Below, in pieces: positions 1-12,080 of a DNA stretch of 64,000 bases (position 1 is its first letter; every line of letters begins with the position of its first letter). The DNA is taken from the NCBI RefSeq assembly GCF_945859705.1, contig NC_079136.1:94735120-94799119 (forward strand). Direction: 5' to 3'. The notes below the pieces were generated by a model, which saw only the letters and a program-made list of their open reading frames with translations, made no database searches and was not told the DNA's origin. The translations under genes were made by a program, and so were the position numbers. The DNA comes from Episyrphus balteatus. Its lineage: Eukaryota; Arthropoda; Insecta; Diptera; Syrphidae.

Positions 1-3000
1 TGAACAACACCATTGCAAATACATACAACCTTTGCCAAAAGTATTGAGCACCCGCAATGAAATGCATTTTTGGACATAAATACTTATTGGAAGCTAGGAC
101 TTGTCGCAGGTTCCATATTTTTGCTGAAATTAGTTGGTTTTGGGCCGATTTCACTATTTCTAATCTTTATTTGTTTAATAATGTCGGGAAGAATGAAACT
201 ACAGGTCTTAATTTTTTCCTCCACTGTTATAAGGTGTTGATGCTTCTCCTTGAGGACTATTATTTCAATATTTTAGCTCGAGAAATCTGTACAAATATTA
301 CCAAACAAGTGTTGATCGTTCAATAACACTGATTTTAAAAGATATACAAATAATAACGACTAATTCAAAAAAAAAATGGATCCTGAAACAAATTAGCGCT
401 TGCAATAAGCAGATATATGTACATTGTACTTACATATATCCAAAACAGAATTTTATTGGGGTATTGAATACTTTTGGCCAAGGTTGTTACTTTATCACGA
501 AATACTTAATAACGCCAAAATAATACACAAATAAGTCTAAAGACTCTTCTGCTCAAAAATCACTCTATAAAAAGTATGAAATTTGACTACTGTAGTTGGT
601 ATGAAAGTATGAAAGAAAAATTAATCACATTTGGAATAGATATGTAATGTTCATAAGATAGACATTGGCCTTATGGCACTTTTTGACGTAATACTTCTTT
701 TGCGGCGTTGGGGTTTTAAAATTTACTTTTTAAAAAGAAATGTAAAAGGGATTAACAAGTGCTCGTAATTGTAAAACAATTTTGTTAGGTATGAACCTAC
801 TGAGTGAATTTCTGTAAGTGTTTCAGAGTGAAAATTTACTTTTTAATAAATATTGAAATGATATTTACTATATTTACTAACCCAGCGATTACATCGAATT
901 ATTTTTGGTGAACTTACTAATTTTGAATTTCGCATTTTAGTGCCAATTTATTGACTCTCCATTAAACTTTGAATCTCCAAAAAAGGGAATTTAAAATTAA
1001 AAAACAAAATTCATTTATTCAGTCTCTTTTAAGAGTATTTTTGAAGTTTGACTACATTAACTAATAGAACATTAAATTTAACAGCTTTTTTAGATAAAAA
1101 GCGAAAATCGACTTTTTAAGGGGGATATTTAGAGCAAATGGAGGTTTTAAATATGATTTAAATTTATTCACTCTCCATTAGCGTTAAATGTCATTACTGT
1201 AATTATTTTATTATTTTATTTGAAAAAAAAAATGTACTTCAAAAGAGCTACATAAGCAGTAATTGAAACAAAAATAGTCCACCGAAGGAATAAACATCTA
1301 AAAATTAGATAAAATTTCTTTAAAGGATTGTTGATATAACTTTTTAATCCTTATATGTTTGTGTAAATTTTGTGATGTGATTTCAATGTAGTTACATGTG
1401 TTGTATCGGTCTACTTCTGAAAAAATATTGCTTTTATGCACCCTTATCAACTGGAAATTCTAAAATTCGGACAGAATTACGAAGTTATAAAGTTCAAAAT
1501 GAATTCAAATTGGCACTCCTAGAGCAAGTCGTTTTGGTACAAACGACTTACATATAGCCTGTTTTCATTTCATTGCAACATTGCACTAAAGATAAAGATT
1601 TTGAAAGGACACAAATTCAAAAAAAATAATGCATCTACTCCACAGAAGAGCACAATATACAAAATCATCTTCTCCACTTCAAAGAAACACATGTGTTGCT
1701 GGATAATATTTTCATTCAGGTTTCCATTAAAAGTAAGGACTTTAGCAAAAAAAGAGTGAATTAAATGAATTTTACTTAAAGGCGTCTATAGTTTAACAAC
1801 TCTTTTAACTACAACGATAAATTTCAAAACTTAATGGAGGCTCAATAAATTGGCCCTTAATTTATTTTAAAAGCTGACTTTTGGGGAGTATTTTTTAAAG
1901 TGTTGGAGCTACAAAATTAGAGTTTGCATCAAAAATTTTGTCTGATCAAACCGGAAGTGCACTTCTGAAACTTTAAGTTGAAATGAAAAATGACTTGGTG
2001 GAGCTACAAAATTAAGTTTTGCAAAAAAAATTAGCATTTTATTAGCTACAATTTTGGACATAAAAAAAATAATAGTTTTCTTATTTTTGTCCGGTAACTT
2101 CAGTTTTATTTCAGCGGAATTTTGAATAACAAAAAAACTGCTGAAGCTATAAAAACCAAGTTGGTGGAATTGGAAAGCATTTAAAAAGCTTCAAATTTGG
2201 AAGTCAGCCAAACCTTTTGTTTTTTATCATTTCAGATTTTGTCCGCTAACTTCAGACTTATTTTGGCCGAAAATTCAATAACTCAAAAACTATGCGAATT
2301 ACAATTTTTTTGGTCTCGCAACAAATTAGCATTTAATTAGCTACAATAATTTATAAGATTAATTTTTTTTTATTCCGCCAAAAAGTGTCCGCCAAAGTAA
2401 GGGACATTTCTGTGTTTTAAGTGAACCGATTTATAAAGTTGGCAAGCGCAGCTGATGGACAAAGTAAAACTTGGATAATTTGTACAATTTAACCTATGAG
2501 ATTTTTGAAATGACCAATTCAATAACTTTCTATTGAGTGTCGAAAATTTTGAATATTCAAAAACATGAACTACTGAATATCGAAACTTAATTACAAATCA
2601 ATTTTCACTCTCATTCAAAATTCTTTTTATTTTCTATTTACACTTATTTTTATTTACATGCTAGTGAAATTCCCCTTTAATATAAATTCATGAAAAGAAT
2701 CACGTTTGTTGAATTCGAGCTCGATTTCTGTTTAATCCAGCAAGAGCAACCAGCAAATGGAGTAAACGGCATCTTGCTGCTACTGCTGCTGACTAGAGTG
2801 CTAGCTTTAGATACATACCTACCTTCGTATATATGGTATGCGGGCTTGATCTGGCCAATACAGACGTTTGTGAAACCGGCATAAACCTAACCAATACACA
2901 GCGTTTCAGCTGGGAAACTAGGTCAACGAACAAGGTTGGATACAAAAGCGCGCGCGGTGGAGCACCCATACAAGAGAAACTCACTTTTCCAGTTGAGACT

Positions 3001-3585
3001 TTGTTGTTTTTTTTTTAATTCCCTCTCTTCTTTATTGGCATTTTTATTTTTTTTTATATATATTTTCCTTAACTCTTTTTTTCTATACTTAATATTATTT
3101 TTTGTGTTTTTATTTTTGATCTTTTAAATGTGTATGGTTTATTTGTGTATTTATTTTTATGAGCAACTTTGTAGGTGCGAGCTGAGAGTACCTATTTATT
3201 TTATTTATTTTTGTAAATTCGTTTGACCACAAACAAACAATTGAATCCTAATCTTGTATCAATCATACATATCTTTAACATAGCAATAGTCGATTTTGAA
3301 CATTAAGAATTATGATTGAAAAAGATAAATGAATTAAAAAAATTAATCAGTGGGTAGGATACTCGAAATCCAAAATGAGTCTTTGGTCCATAACTTTCAG
3401 AAGATCATGTCTAAAATTCTTAACTCTAGAACCCGCTCCCACTTAGAGGATCATAATAGGACTTGTACTGTTGATTAAATTACTATGTTTAATCCAAGAC
3501 GTGACACTTGAGTGTCTATTTCGATTGCAAATAATTCAGCAACAAAACGTGGAAGAAACTTTTGGTTTTCAGCTATAAATAGAGC
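1..3585. other. AT-rich intergenic DNA, no gene seen
   Basis: I see no coding exon with recognisable protein similarity. The stretch has many stops in all frames and runs of A and T. Around 1905-2350 a short phrase about a 'ggagctacaaaatta' unit recurs several times, suggesting an old decayed repeat. A less AT-rich patch at about 2715-2990, ending in a GCGCGC tract, stands out, but it has no conserved reading frame. It could be regulatory DNA or an upstream untranslated exon; I cannot tell. Confidence 0.5.
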
Positions 3586-3745
3586 TTAAAGAGACCATTC
3601 TTTTGATGTCTCACTCGATGGATTTGGAGGAAATTTTTGAAAATGTATTTTTTTAGCCAAGGGCTTTAAAGAGACCATTCTTTTGATGTCTCACTCGATG
3701 GATTTGGAGGAAACTTTTGAAAATGTTTTTTTTTTAGCCCAGGGG
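3586..3745 (+). repeat. Tandem duplication, two 80-bp units
   Basis: An 80-bp unit starting ttaaagagaccattc is present twice head to tail, at about 3586-3665 and 3666-3745. The copies differ at only a few positions, mostly in the T-run near the end. This is a recent local duplication in non-coding DNA. Confidence 0.85.
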
Positions 3746-4315
3746 TTAAACTTTACTTTTTTTCTCGAAAATCCGAAAAAAAAATTTGTATTTTATTTAG
3801 GTACATTAGAGTGACCGCAACTCCCATAGAAAAAAATTTTTGTCGAATTTTTTTCGGGGGAACCCCATAAAATGTTCCGCCTTTGCAGATTTTTAGATAG
3901 CCAAAATTTCAGCTCGATTGGATAAGTCTAAATGGTGCCGACACTCGCTCAAAGTATCAAAAATCTCTGTTTTTTCACTGTTTTTCGAAGAAAATTAGCT
4001 CTAGCTCATAAACAGATGGGGTTATTTTCACTTTTTATATATTAAATGAAAGGTAGTGTTATTACACATAATTCAGATTCAAAATTTGTTTAGTTTTACA
4101 AAAAAACAAAAATATTGTCATCAATTTAAATTTTCAGTACTTACCTCAAAAAGAGCTGAAGTGCAAACTCGATTTAAAATAAAACTTTCTATGTTATAGA
4201 TTGATGTTACCTATCTAATTGAAATGCTTCTCGTATTATATATAATAATATATAATAATTTTATCAATTATAGAAGCACAGAGTAAAATTGACTGAAAAA
4301 AAAAAAACAAAACAA

Positions 4316-4395
4316 AAAGGGCACCCAGTGGGGGTTGAACCTGCTATGCCTGGATTGATAGGCGAGCGCTTTAACATCGGGCTAACTCAATGTTG
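4316..4395 (-). repeat. tRNA-like module (degenerate, SINE-type promoter)
   Basis: On the minus strand a TTAGCCCGATGTTAAAGCG stretch resembles a tRNA A box and GGTTCAACCCC resembles a B box, at tRNA-like spacing. The stems do not pair well enough for a working tRNA: the T-arm fails and the acceptor cannot be drawn. It is best read as the pol III head of a SINE or a tRNA-derived module in a decayed transposon. Confidence 0.5.
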
Positions 4396-4857
4396 ACAAT
4401 TGTCGTGACAAACTAAAACAAATCTTAAGATATTCAACGAAGTGTTATGGAATTTTCAGGATTTAAGCTTTTAATAGAAAAAAAATTAAATTTTAGAGAA
4501 ATAATTTTTCTGTTTATTTACGTTTTTTTTTATAGAAAAAAAATAAAATGCAGTTGTAAAATACATATTTGTTGTTTTTTTTATGAAGTTTAAGCTTCAC
4601 GAGTCGTTTCGTTGGTAGTTCAATAATTTTATTAAGATAAACTCTCGCTTTTTGCTAATTTTCCTTTGTATATAAAATAAATTAACTTAAAATAAAATGT
4701 GAGTATTAATTCTGTTGCGTTTTTGTTTTAAGATTAAAAGAAGTTTTAAGAATTGTTAGTGTTTTCCAGATATATTTTGTGTTCGTTGATATGGCATTGG
4801 CAGCAAAAACCCGAGAAAAAATTTTTCTTTCTTTCTTTCTTTCCGTCTCATCAAATT

Positions 4858-6169
4858 ACAGGGTGTAAATTACCCTCAAATCGTCAAGTTTTGTCAACAC
4901 TATTTTTTAATTTGCGAATTGTAAAATTAAATTTAAAGGAATCTGCAAGACTTGTCATTCGAGAGGTACTTATTTTTTGGGAAAAAGCCAGAATTCAAAC
5001 AAAATATGAAAAAGATGCCATTGTTAAATTAGAAAAATGCTGTAAAAGCAATGTGTTTTGACACCACTGCTTCAAACACTGGAAGACTTAAAGGATCTTG
5101 CAAAATTTTGCAGCAAATGTTGGATAAAGAGTTGCTGTACCTGGCCTGTCGTCACCATATTCTCGAAGTTTTGCTAAGAGGTATTTTTGATTGTAAGTTG
5201 GGTTCAACCACTGGACCTCAACCAGATATTTTTAAAAGGTTCCAAAATGAATGGTCAAAAATAGATTCAAAAATATATCACACGGGTATCAGTGATAAAA
5301 ATGTAAATAAACACCTAACCCCTGAAGTTATAACCCATATATCAGGTGAATTAAAAGAAAAACTACAAGAATGTCAGCCTAGAAATGACTATAAGGAATT
5401 TCTTCAGTTGGTTTTGATTTTTGTTGGAGTTCTAGATGGAAGCGTAGTTGGATTCAGAACACCAGGAGCCACTCATCATGCTAGGTGGATGGCCAAAGCT
5501 ATTTATAGCTTAAAAATATTCATGTTTCGAAGCCAGTTTAAAATGAGTAACGAGGAACGTAACGCTCTCGGTGATATCTGCGTTTTCATCGTAAAAATTT
5601 ACTGCAAGGCTTGGTTTAATGCCCCAAGAGCTTATCTGGCTCCTAAACAAGATCTTGATCTTTTGCGTGATTTCATTGAATACCGCAAGATAGACAAAGA
5701 CATTTCAGAGAAGGCTCTTGCTAAATTCTCAAACCATTTATGGTATTTGAGTTCAGAGCTGGTAGGTCTGGCGTTCTTTGACCCAACTTTACCAGATGGC
5801 GAAAAATCAGAAATGGCCAACATAATTTTAAAAAACAGCGAAACAGAAACCAACAGAATAGTAAATCCAAAGCTACATCCACATGAAATTGAACAATTTG
5901 TCACAGCAGGGTTAAAAAATATTGTGAACAAAGAAACATTGAACTTTTTCGGCCGATTGAAAATAGACACAAGTTTTCTCAAAGAACCTCCAAATCTTTG
6001 GCCCGAAAACCCCCATTTTAAAGAAGGCTTTAAGAAAGTGAAAACACTTAAAGTCGTAAATGACATGGCAGAAAGAGGAGTCAAGTTAATAACCGATTTT
6101 AATAATCTTTTAACTAAAGATGAGGAACAAAAACAATATGTACTTCAGATACATAGTAATAACTCTTAA
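4858..6169 (+). pseudogene. Transposase-like gene remnant with internal deletion
   Basis: Two reading frames belong to one former protein. The first, about 4861-5043, encodes a segment with LPSNRQVLSTLF and REVLIFWEKA. It is followed, +1 out of frame, by an open frame from 5051 to a stop at 6169 (372 residues) that starts FDTTASNTGRLKG and has an ACRHH motif soon after, then HHARWMAKAIYSLKIF, HLWYLSSELVGLAFFD and, near the end, NDMAERGVKLITDF and TKDEEQKQ. An aspartate in a D-T-T-x-x-N-T-G context followed by a C-x-H-H motif resembles the second catalytic Asp and C-x-x-H region of hAT-type transposases, but I cannot assign a named family. Related multi-copy insect proteins, recalled from general knowledge, are longer between the two parts, so a few hundred residues appear deleted here. 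An AG at about 4860 could be a splice acceptor. It could not make an active transposase. Confidence 0.6.
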
Positions 6170-6451
6170 TTGCTGTCATTGAAAAGTCTGCCATTTTGTC
6201 TTCCATGTGTTTTGGAAATTTTTTTGTCAAAGCTTTTAGGTGTCCGGGTGCGGAATAATTAATAAAGAAATAAAATCTGTGTTTTTCTTTTGGAAGTGAA
6301 ATGGTTTCATTACTTTTTGTGTTCCTTTATGCGTTGTTATTGGCTCCGTATTTACGGATAGCATATTTTTTTCTTGTGTTAGAATAATATATAGGTATCC
6401 ATATGAATTAACATCATTCAATCTAATTAATTCATGAAGAATTAGATAAAA

Positions 6452-6758
6452 ATTGGATCAAATAAAGTCAATTCCATTTTTATTGATGATGATGATATTT
6501 TCCTAAATAAAATTGTTTGTTTGCACCTTACAAAATTATAATAAACTAGGTAATTTATTTAATTATTGAAAAACATAACAGGGTCATACGTTACTTACTT
6601 CTAAATAGCTTTGAGGATTAAGTACGTGTTACCTAGTTATGCTTTTCAATAATTACAAAATTCAACATTTTTATTTTAATTTTTGTAAGATAAATGCATA
6701 CAATTTTATTTAGAAAAATGTCATCAATAAAAATGAAATTGACTTTATTTGATCCAAT
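6452..6758. mobile_element. Foldback MITE, about 307 bp
   Basis: The left arm starting ATTGGATCAAATAAAGTC at 6452 is repeated inverted and ends at 6758 as GACTTTATTTGATCCAAT. The arms match over about 60 bp with one small indel (a GATGATGAT expansion on the left), and weaker complementarity continues inward. There is no coding capacity. No clear target duplication is visible. Confidence 0.75.
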
Positions 6759-7037
6759 CTGGAACTAAATTATATACCTTCCATAGAGAAGTTCAATTTA
6801 CTTTAAAAATCAGTATTTTCAGCCTTATAGTAAGGTAAAATATGTACCTAACTTTCTAGTAATTTCTATTAGAAAGTCATACAAAAAAAGGCTTTACTGT
6901 AAAGTTAATCCTAAGCTATAAATTTACTAGAAAAGTAAGGTAAATTCCATTTTATTGGGGAGTCATCCCTATTTAAACTTTACATTAAAGTTAAATATAC
7001 CAGAAATAAGGTAGTTCATACCTTATTTTTTCTCCGT
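6759..7037. other. AT-rich, palindromic non-coding DNA
   Basis: Several short phrases built on 'aaggtaaa' and 'ctttctagtaat' occur in both orientations. This is probably the remains of another small inverted-repeat element, but no clean ends can be set. Confidence 0.3.
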
Positions 7038-7641
7038 GATGTCTTATCGAAATTAAAAAAAAAAAAACTACAAAAACAAAAAAAGAATTCTTTTTTAACT
7101 TGTTTTAAATCATGAATTTTATCTTTTGATCTGATATTATATATAACATTCCATTAATTTTTAGTATATCTATTTATAATAATTTTAAAAGTATGTATAT
7201 AATTTTATAACCACACCCAGGAATCGAACTTCGTATCTGCTTGGTGGTAGTCCACCACTCTACTCACTCGGCCATCCTAGTATATTCATTAATGAAATCA
7301 AAAACTTATTAAGTTCAAATAGCAAAAAAATGTCCGAGCTAAATTATTCAATGTCAAAACCAAAAAATGTTCGAGCTAGATTATTTCATATCAAAACCAA
7401 AAATCAAATACAAACCTTGGTAATTTCTGTAAAGCTTCTATAAATTCATTAAACAGGCTAATAAGAAAAACAAGCTTTCTTCGTTTAAGTTTCTTTAATA
7501 GTATTTAAACAACTTATTAGAAGTTTTTATACAAGTCTGAACTTATATAAGCAGTTAAATTCTAAAGCAAGCTTAATATAAGTTGTATACAAAGTAGAAC
7601 CTGCGAGATTTCAATTTATAGAAGCTGTTGTGCTAGTTGGG
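7038..7641 (-). mobile_element. Family E element, 5'-end-containing copy (E1)
   Basis: This is a reverse-orientation copy of the family also present at 48838, 60872 and 62239. Its 5' terminus, CCCAACTAGCAC on the minus strand, lies at 7641. The element runs down through a tRNA-like module (7211-7280) and breaks off near 7038 within the part that reads AATTTCGATAAGAC in the complete copies. It therefore lacks the 3' terminus GTTAGTTGGG and could not move by itself. Confidence 0.8.
7211..7280 (-). repeat. tRNA-like module inside family E copy E1
   Basis: The minus strand reads GGCCGAGTGAGTAGAG (A-box-like, as in Leu/Ser tRNAs) and about 30 bases on GTTCGATTCC (B-box-like). Other family copies carry the same module at 49205, 61245 and 62610. 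Arm pairing is poor, so this is not called as a functional tRNA. Confidence 0.65.
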
Positions 7642-7920
7642 AAAAGATTTCATAACAGATGGCTAAAACAGATGTGCGGCACGCATCGCCCGACAAACAA
7701 TTTTGGTTCTATAAAGCTTTACAGATGCAATTGTTGCTTCTGTAAAGCATTATAGAAGCGAAATTGTTATTAGGGCGCTGCATGCAGCACTGCACCCAAA
7801 ATACATCCCAACTAACAATTTTGCTGATATACAGCTTTACAGAAGCTTAAGAAACACCTGTGAGGCCTTACAGAAGCAAAATTGTTTTTGGAGATGTGCA
7901 TCACTTTTTAAATTATTGAT
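7642..7920. repeat. Decayed small TIR elements
   Basis: The phrase 'caattttgcttctgtaaagc' and variants recur in both orientations, and a CCCAACTAACAATTTTGC terminus lies at about 7790. These look like further members or fragments of the CCCAACTAAC superfamily, too degraded to bound. Confidence 0.4.
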
Positions 7921-10833
7921 GCCGATTTCTGTCAAAAAAAATTGATAACCTTGATATTTATTATTATTTTATTTTTGTAAGAAAATAATTGAAATTGAAA
8001 TTGATGGTTATGTTTTTTTTTTATAAATTCAATTACCTAGTTCTTCCATTTTAAGAAAATCAAAACGAACGTCATTTGAATTTTTGAATGATAGATTGCG
8101 TCAACTGTCAATATCAGTAATGCCAAAGAGCAAGTATTTTGTATTTTTGTTGTTTCTTGTTGTGGCTGCAATGAAACTTGGCATGGAATTTAGAAATAGA
8201 GACATGATGTAGCTCTGCGCTGCATGCAGATTTTTCTCCCATAAGAGAGCCCGTGTTATTTTATTTTGCTGCAGGGAAAAATCTGCACGTCTGTTTTGAC
8301 CATTAAGGGTTTCTGAATACCAAAAATGAGATTCGTAAAAGAATTTTTGACAGTTCGAACTTTGTAAAAGATTTTATAAGAGATATCATAGCAGATGGGG
8401 TATGCCGAATACCAAATATGAAAATCATTAAAGATTTTTCGACAGATTAGATTTTTGTATGGAAATTCATAACAGAATAGCGGAATAAAAGATTTCGCCG
8501 AATAGGCCCAATTACCTTTTTATGTGTACTGTGTCCTAGACAAATTTTTCATGACAACTTACCCTTACATTATATGCCACTTTTCTTAAAATGTAGACAC
8601 AACCTTAAAAAAAAAACTCTCCGTTCTCTTCACACCATTATATATCCATCCCATTCAGAATTTATCCTACTATCTCTATTCCCCTCAATCAATCATTGCA
8701 CCCTTACCTCGACGAGTGCAAAGAAGACAAATATACCCAAACAAACTTTTTCGTCTGTGCATTGCACACACAAAAAAAAAAACTCTACACAAAACTGAGA
8801 AAATTGAAAAAGCGAAACAGCAGCAGTTTTTTGTGTAGAGAGTCAGACTTGAATGGCAAAAAATTTCCTTTCGACTCTATTTTTCAATATAATTTTTGTA
8901 TTAAACAATTTCCATGAATAAATCCTAATTTTCAATGTTATTTTTTTACACAATAAAAACTAGAATAATATTTAATTAAAATAAATAATCTTCAACATTC
9001 ATATTTAACACATTTATCGCCGGTGTTTTGTCGCATTCTAGAAAAAAATACTTGGCTATCGTTTTTGTTGAGACAAAATAGAAGAACGAAAAAAAAAATG
9101 CTTCGGCGATAACTTTTTTTGACGGAGAAGACTCGGGAGTCTTGTGGCAATTTTGTAAGAGTTCTTTCATCTTTTTTTTTTTGTATTTATTTTTAGTTCA
9201 TTTTACCTGTGCACCATTTTTTATTACTTTGAAAATTTTTGTATAAAATTTCATTGTGAATCCTATAAGAATTTCGGAGGACGAAAACTATACGAAGCAA
9301 AACAGGACTTCTGATTGAAATATGCCTGACAAAAGTGTTACTAATAGATAATTGATTTTTCCTGCATCACCTTCACCTAAAGTGTGATGAGTTCCTAGAA
9401 ATTCTTCTAATCACGGTTGTGGGCTGCAAATGCAGCTCCAAATTGTCATTCGTCAGTGTGAAAATATTTTTTCTTAAATTAATTTTTTTCTTCTTTTTCT
9501 AATGCTAGTAACTCTGGGCTTATTTGTGTGGGCTAGCTAAAGAGAAGTGGGAAAGAAAAAAAAAAGATTGTTTCATTTTTAACAAAAAAAAAAACGCCTT
9601 TGGGAAGGTGTTTCTTCTGTTTTTGTAGCGAGTGTGTGATAATAATTCCATTTCCGGCCGTCTTTTTTAGTTGGATAGGAATTATGTTAAATACAAAAAT
9701 AAAAAAAAAAAAACTATTTTTGCTTTTGCTTGTCTTTTTTTGCTTCCATGTCAGAGAGATTTCAATTCTTTTTTATTATTTTTTTTTTATTTTTTGTTCT
9801 TGGTTCTCATTCCTCATCCTCACTCTTGTTCGTCTTTAGCTCGATATGAATCATAGTTTAGATAAAAAAAAAAAAGTGTGGTACGAGGAATTCGTATTGC
9901 GAACAAATCCAACTTGAAAAAAAGACACATTCGTAATCGTTTGTCTTGATTTGTCTTATAGTCAATAGGAGTTTGTTGGATTTTTTTGTTTCAAAATAAT
10001 CAATTATAATTTGTAAACAATCAAATAGAAAAATAATATTTTTTGTAGTTTTGTTTGTATACGGTGCAATAATGTGTCTTACTAAAATGTGTGCCAACCT
10101 TCATTTTAAAGGTTAATTCACTCTACTTTTGTTGTCTATAAGAAAAAAAAAATAATTTTCAAATTGGTTAATTTGATGCAGACAAAAATGAGGGCGATAG
10201 CAGTACAATAGTTAACTTTAATAATACTTATATTTTTACTTGCACAATTTTACTATGAGGGCAGTGATAAGTTTCTGTGATAGGTATACCTAGTCTCTTT
10301 GGTTTGTTCTAGAATTTGGAAAATGTTTGAGAAGTCTTGAAAAATTCTAGACTTTTCTTAATGTAAAATTACTTGAAATCTAGATAGCAAAAGGTTTAGT
10401 CAGAGAAGCTATTAATAGGGTTAAATTCTTTGTTGCATTGCACATAAGTAATTCCAGATTATTGATATAAAAATCTATTTTATTGACTGTGTTGTCAAAC
10501 ACAGGTCACCGCCTAAAATATTTAGCATTAATCATCATACCTGATAACAGGATAGATGTTTTTCATTTACATAACTATCAGAAAATCCAATTGCAGAAAA
10601 ACCATTATGGCGTGATGTTTGAGGAGGAATATTCATTCCAACTCTTTGTCCTTATTGTTTATTCTCCTTTAATAATGTGTATATTATACTTTAGAACCCT
10701 ATTATGACTTGTGAATCGCTAGAAAAACTTGTCGAATTAAAGTTGATGGGTCTAAAGCGATTCGGAATTTTTTAAAAATTTTATTGACACATTGTTTTCA
10801 ATATTTTAGCTGAATTACGATGCGAAAGTGTTA
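7921..10833. other. Gene-free AT-rich stretch
   Basis: No recognisable coding exon. Poly-T and poly-A runs dominate. Reading frames here are lysine/phenylalanine-rich and look like chance. A slightly less AT-rich patch at about 8620-8900 has no protein similarity that I recognise. An upstream untranslated exon or enhancer of Pak could lie here but cannot be seen. Confidence 0.4.
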
Positions 10834-11488
10834 GGGCCATTTTTTCACTATTGCCTAGCTTGAAAAAAACTCTAGAGTTGGCGTACTTGAAAGTTGAAAC
10901 AGAAGTTGTAGATTTGTTTTTTTTTTTTTTTCATTATTTGTTTCTCAACTCTCGAATTTAAAAAAACGAAAGTATGCCAACTTCCATTTTAAAAAATATC
11001 CCTGGGATATTTGTGACAGTTAATACAAATATTTAAGATTGGTATATTATATTTGTAGTTTGAACTTATTCAGGAGTTTTATTTAAAATGCAACAATTAG
11101 TAACATAAATGTTAGCGGAAATGCAATTGTATGTTTCTATTTTGATAATAATAATTGTCAAATCTTCCTATTTTATTGACTACTCTTCAGTCTAATCTTC
11201 CATTTCCAAATATTTTCTTCCGAAAACTATGCGTACAATTTCTCTTTTTTTTACCACAATATACATATCTCAAGTAAAACAATTTCTCAAACCAAAAACA
11301 TGACATTTTCATCGGAAATCTCAAGTTTTCTGCCCAACTTCTACTTTTCGGGGAGTTGAGGAAATCTAAAGTTGACCAACTCTCGAGTTGAAAATCGAAG
11401 GTTAAACTTTTAGTTAATAAAAGCAAATTCGGAAGTTGAAGATAAAAATGCTCAAGTTGTGTTCAACTTCGAGTGAACAAAATGGCCC
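10834..11488. mobile_element. MITE, 655 bp, GGGCCATTTT termini
   Basis: The left end GGGCCATTTTTTCACT is mirrored by the right end AGTGAACAAAATGGCCC. Inside, phrases on 'ccaactctcgagttg' and 'gaagttgaa' occur in both orientations. There is no transposase. The left flank ends TTA and the right flank begins AGA, so any 3-bp duplication is degraded. The G-rich termini resemble PIF/Harbinger-type MITEs, which is an inference from ends alone. Confidence 0.6.
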
Positions 11489-11700
11489 AGAATACCAAGA
11501 AATGAGTTTTTGCAAAATCTTTCGACTTGAGTCAAACGTTTGACTCGAAATTTATAATAGGAACCTTCATCATAGCTTATCTCGTTTTTGATCAGTTCAT
11601 AAATAAAATTTATGTCATATAATTGACTATTTCCAAAGAAAAGTATCTTATTTTTGTAACTTTATGTGGATATACACAATAATTCTGTTTGGGTTTATTA

Positions 11701-11803
11701 GCTGCGTTCCTTTGGGAGTATTTATCTACTTCTACTGCTTAGTACTTAAAGCTGCTAGTTTTAAGTCCTAAGCAGTGGATTAATGTTCCTAATGGAACGC
11801 AGC
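11701..11803. mobile_element. MITE family 2, copy 1 (103 bp)
   Basis: Termini GCTGCGTTCCTTTGG and, at the right, AATGGAACGCAGC, flanked by TA on both sides. The centre is built on 'agtacttaaagctgc'. A second copy is at 48459-48593. Non-coding. Confidence 0.8.
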
Positions 11804-12015
11804 TATTATTGTGGCCTGGCAAAAAATAATAAGCTATAGCTCTAAAACTATTGCAGAATAAGTTAAAGAATATCAAACCCAAATAAAACTCATCAGATTT
11901 TACTTTTAGAAAGAAGGATTTCATAAATTAAAAAGTAAATTTAAGGCCAAATGTTTAATTGGTTCAAATGATTGCTCAAGATAAACAAAAGTATTTTTGA
12001 CCCTTCAACAACAAA

Positions 12016-12080
12016 CTTCTTCTTCTTTTTAATCGAGCTGTTGTGATCGCGATGTCGATAGAATCATAACTGCTTCAAAC
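12016..12080 (-). repeat. Short fragment of the RTE-type retrotransposon tail
   Basis: The phrase 'ttcttctttttaatcgagctgttgtgatc...' matches the downstream end of the RTE remnant at about 17485-17550 in the same orientation, with CTT triplets followed by GATGTCGA and GATCATAACT. Only the non-coding tail is present. A second CTT-rich patch at about 12208 may mark another truncated retrotransposon end. Confidence 0.55.

Noticed and set aside
57..326. 89-codon open frame at the left edge
   Set aside because: Aromatic- and Asn-rich AT-driven frame without recognisable similarity or splice context.
2690..3127. Overlapping short frames on both strands in the less AT-rich patch
   Set aside because: No frame is longer than 64 codons, none resembles a known protein, and frames on opposite strands compete equally.
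5632..6084. 150-codon minus-strand frame
   Set aside because: Fully inside the transposase-like frame on the other strand, whose motifs are recognisable; this one has none.
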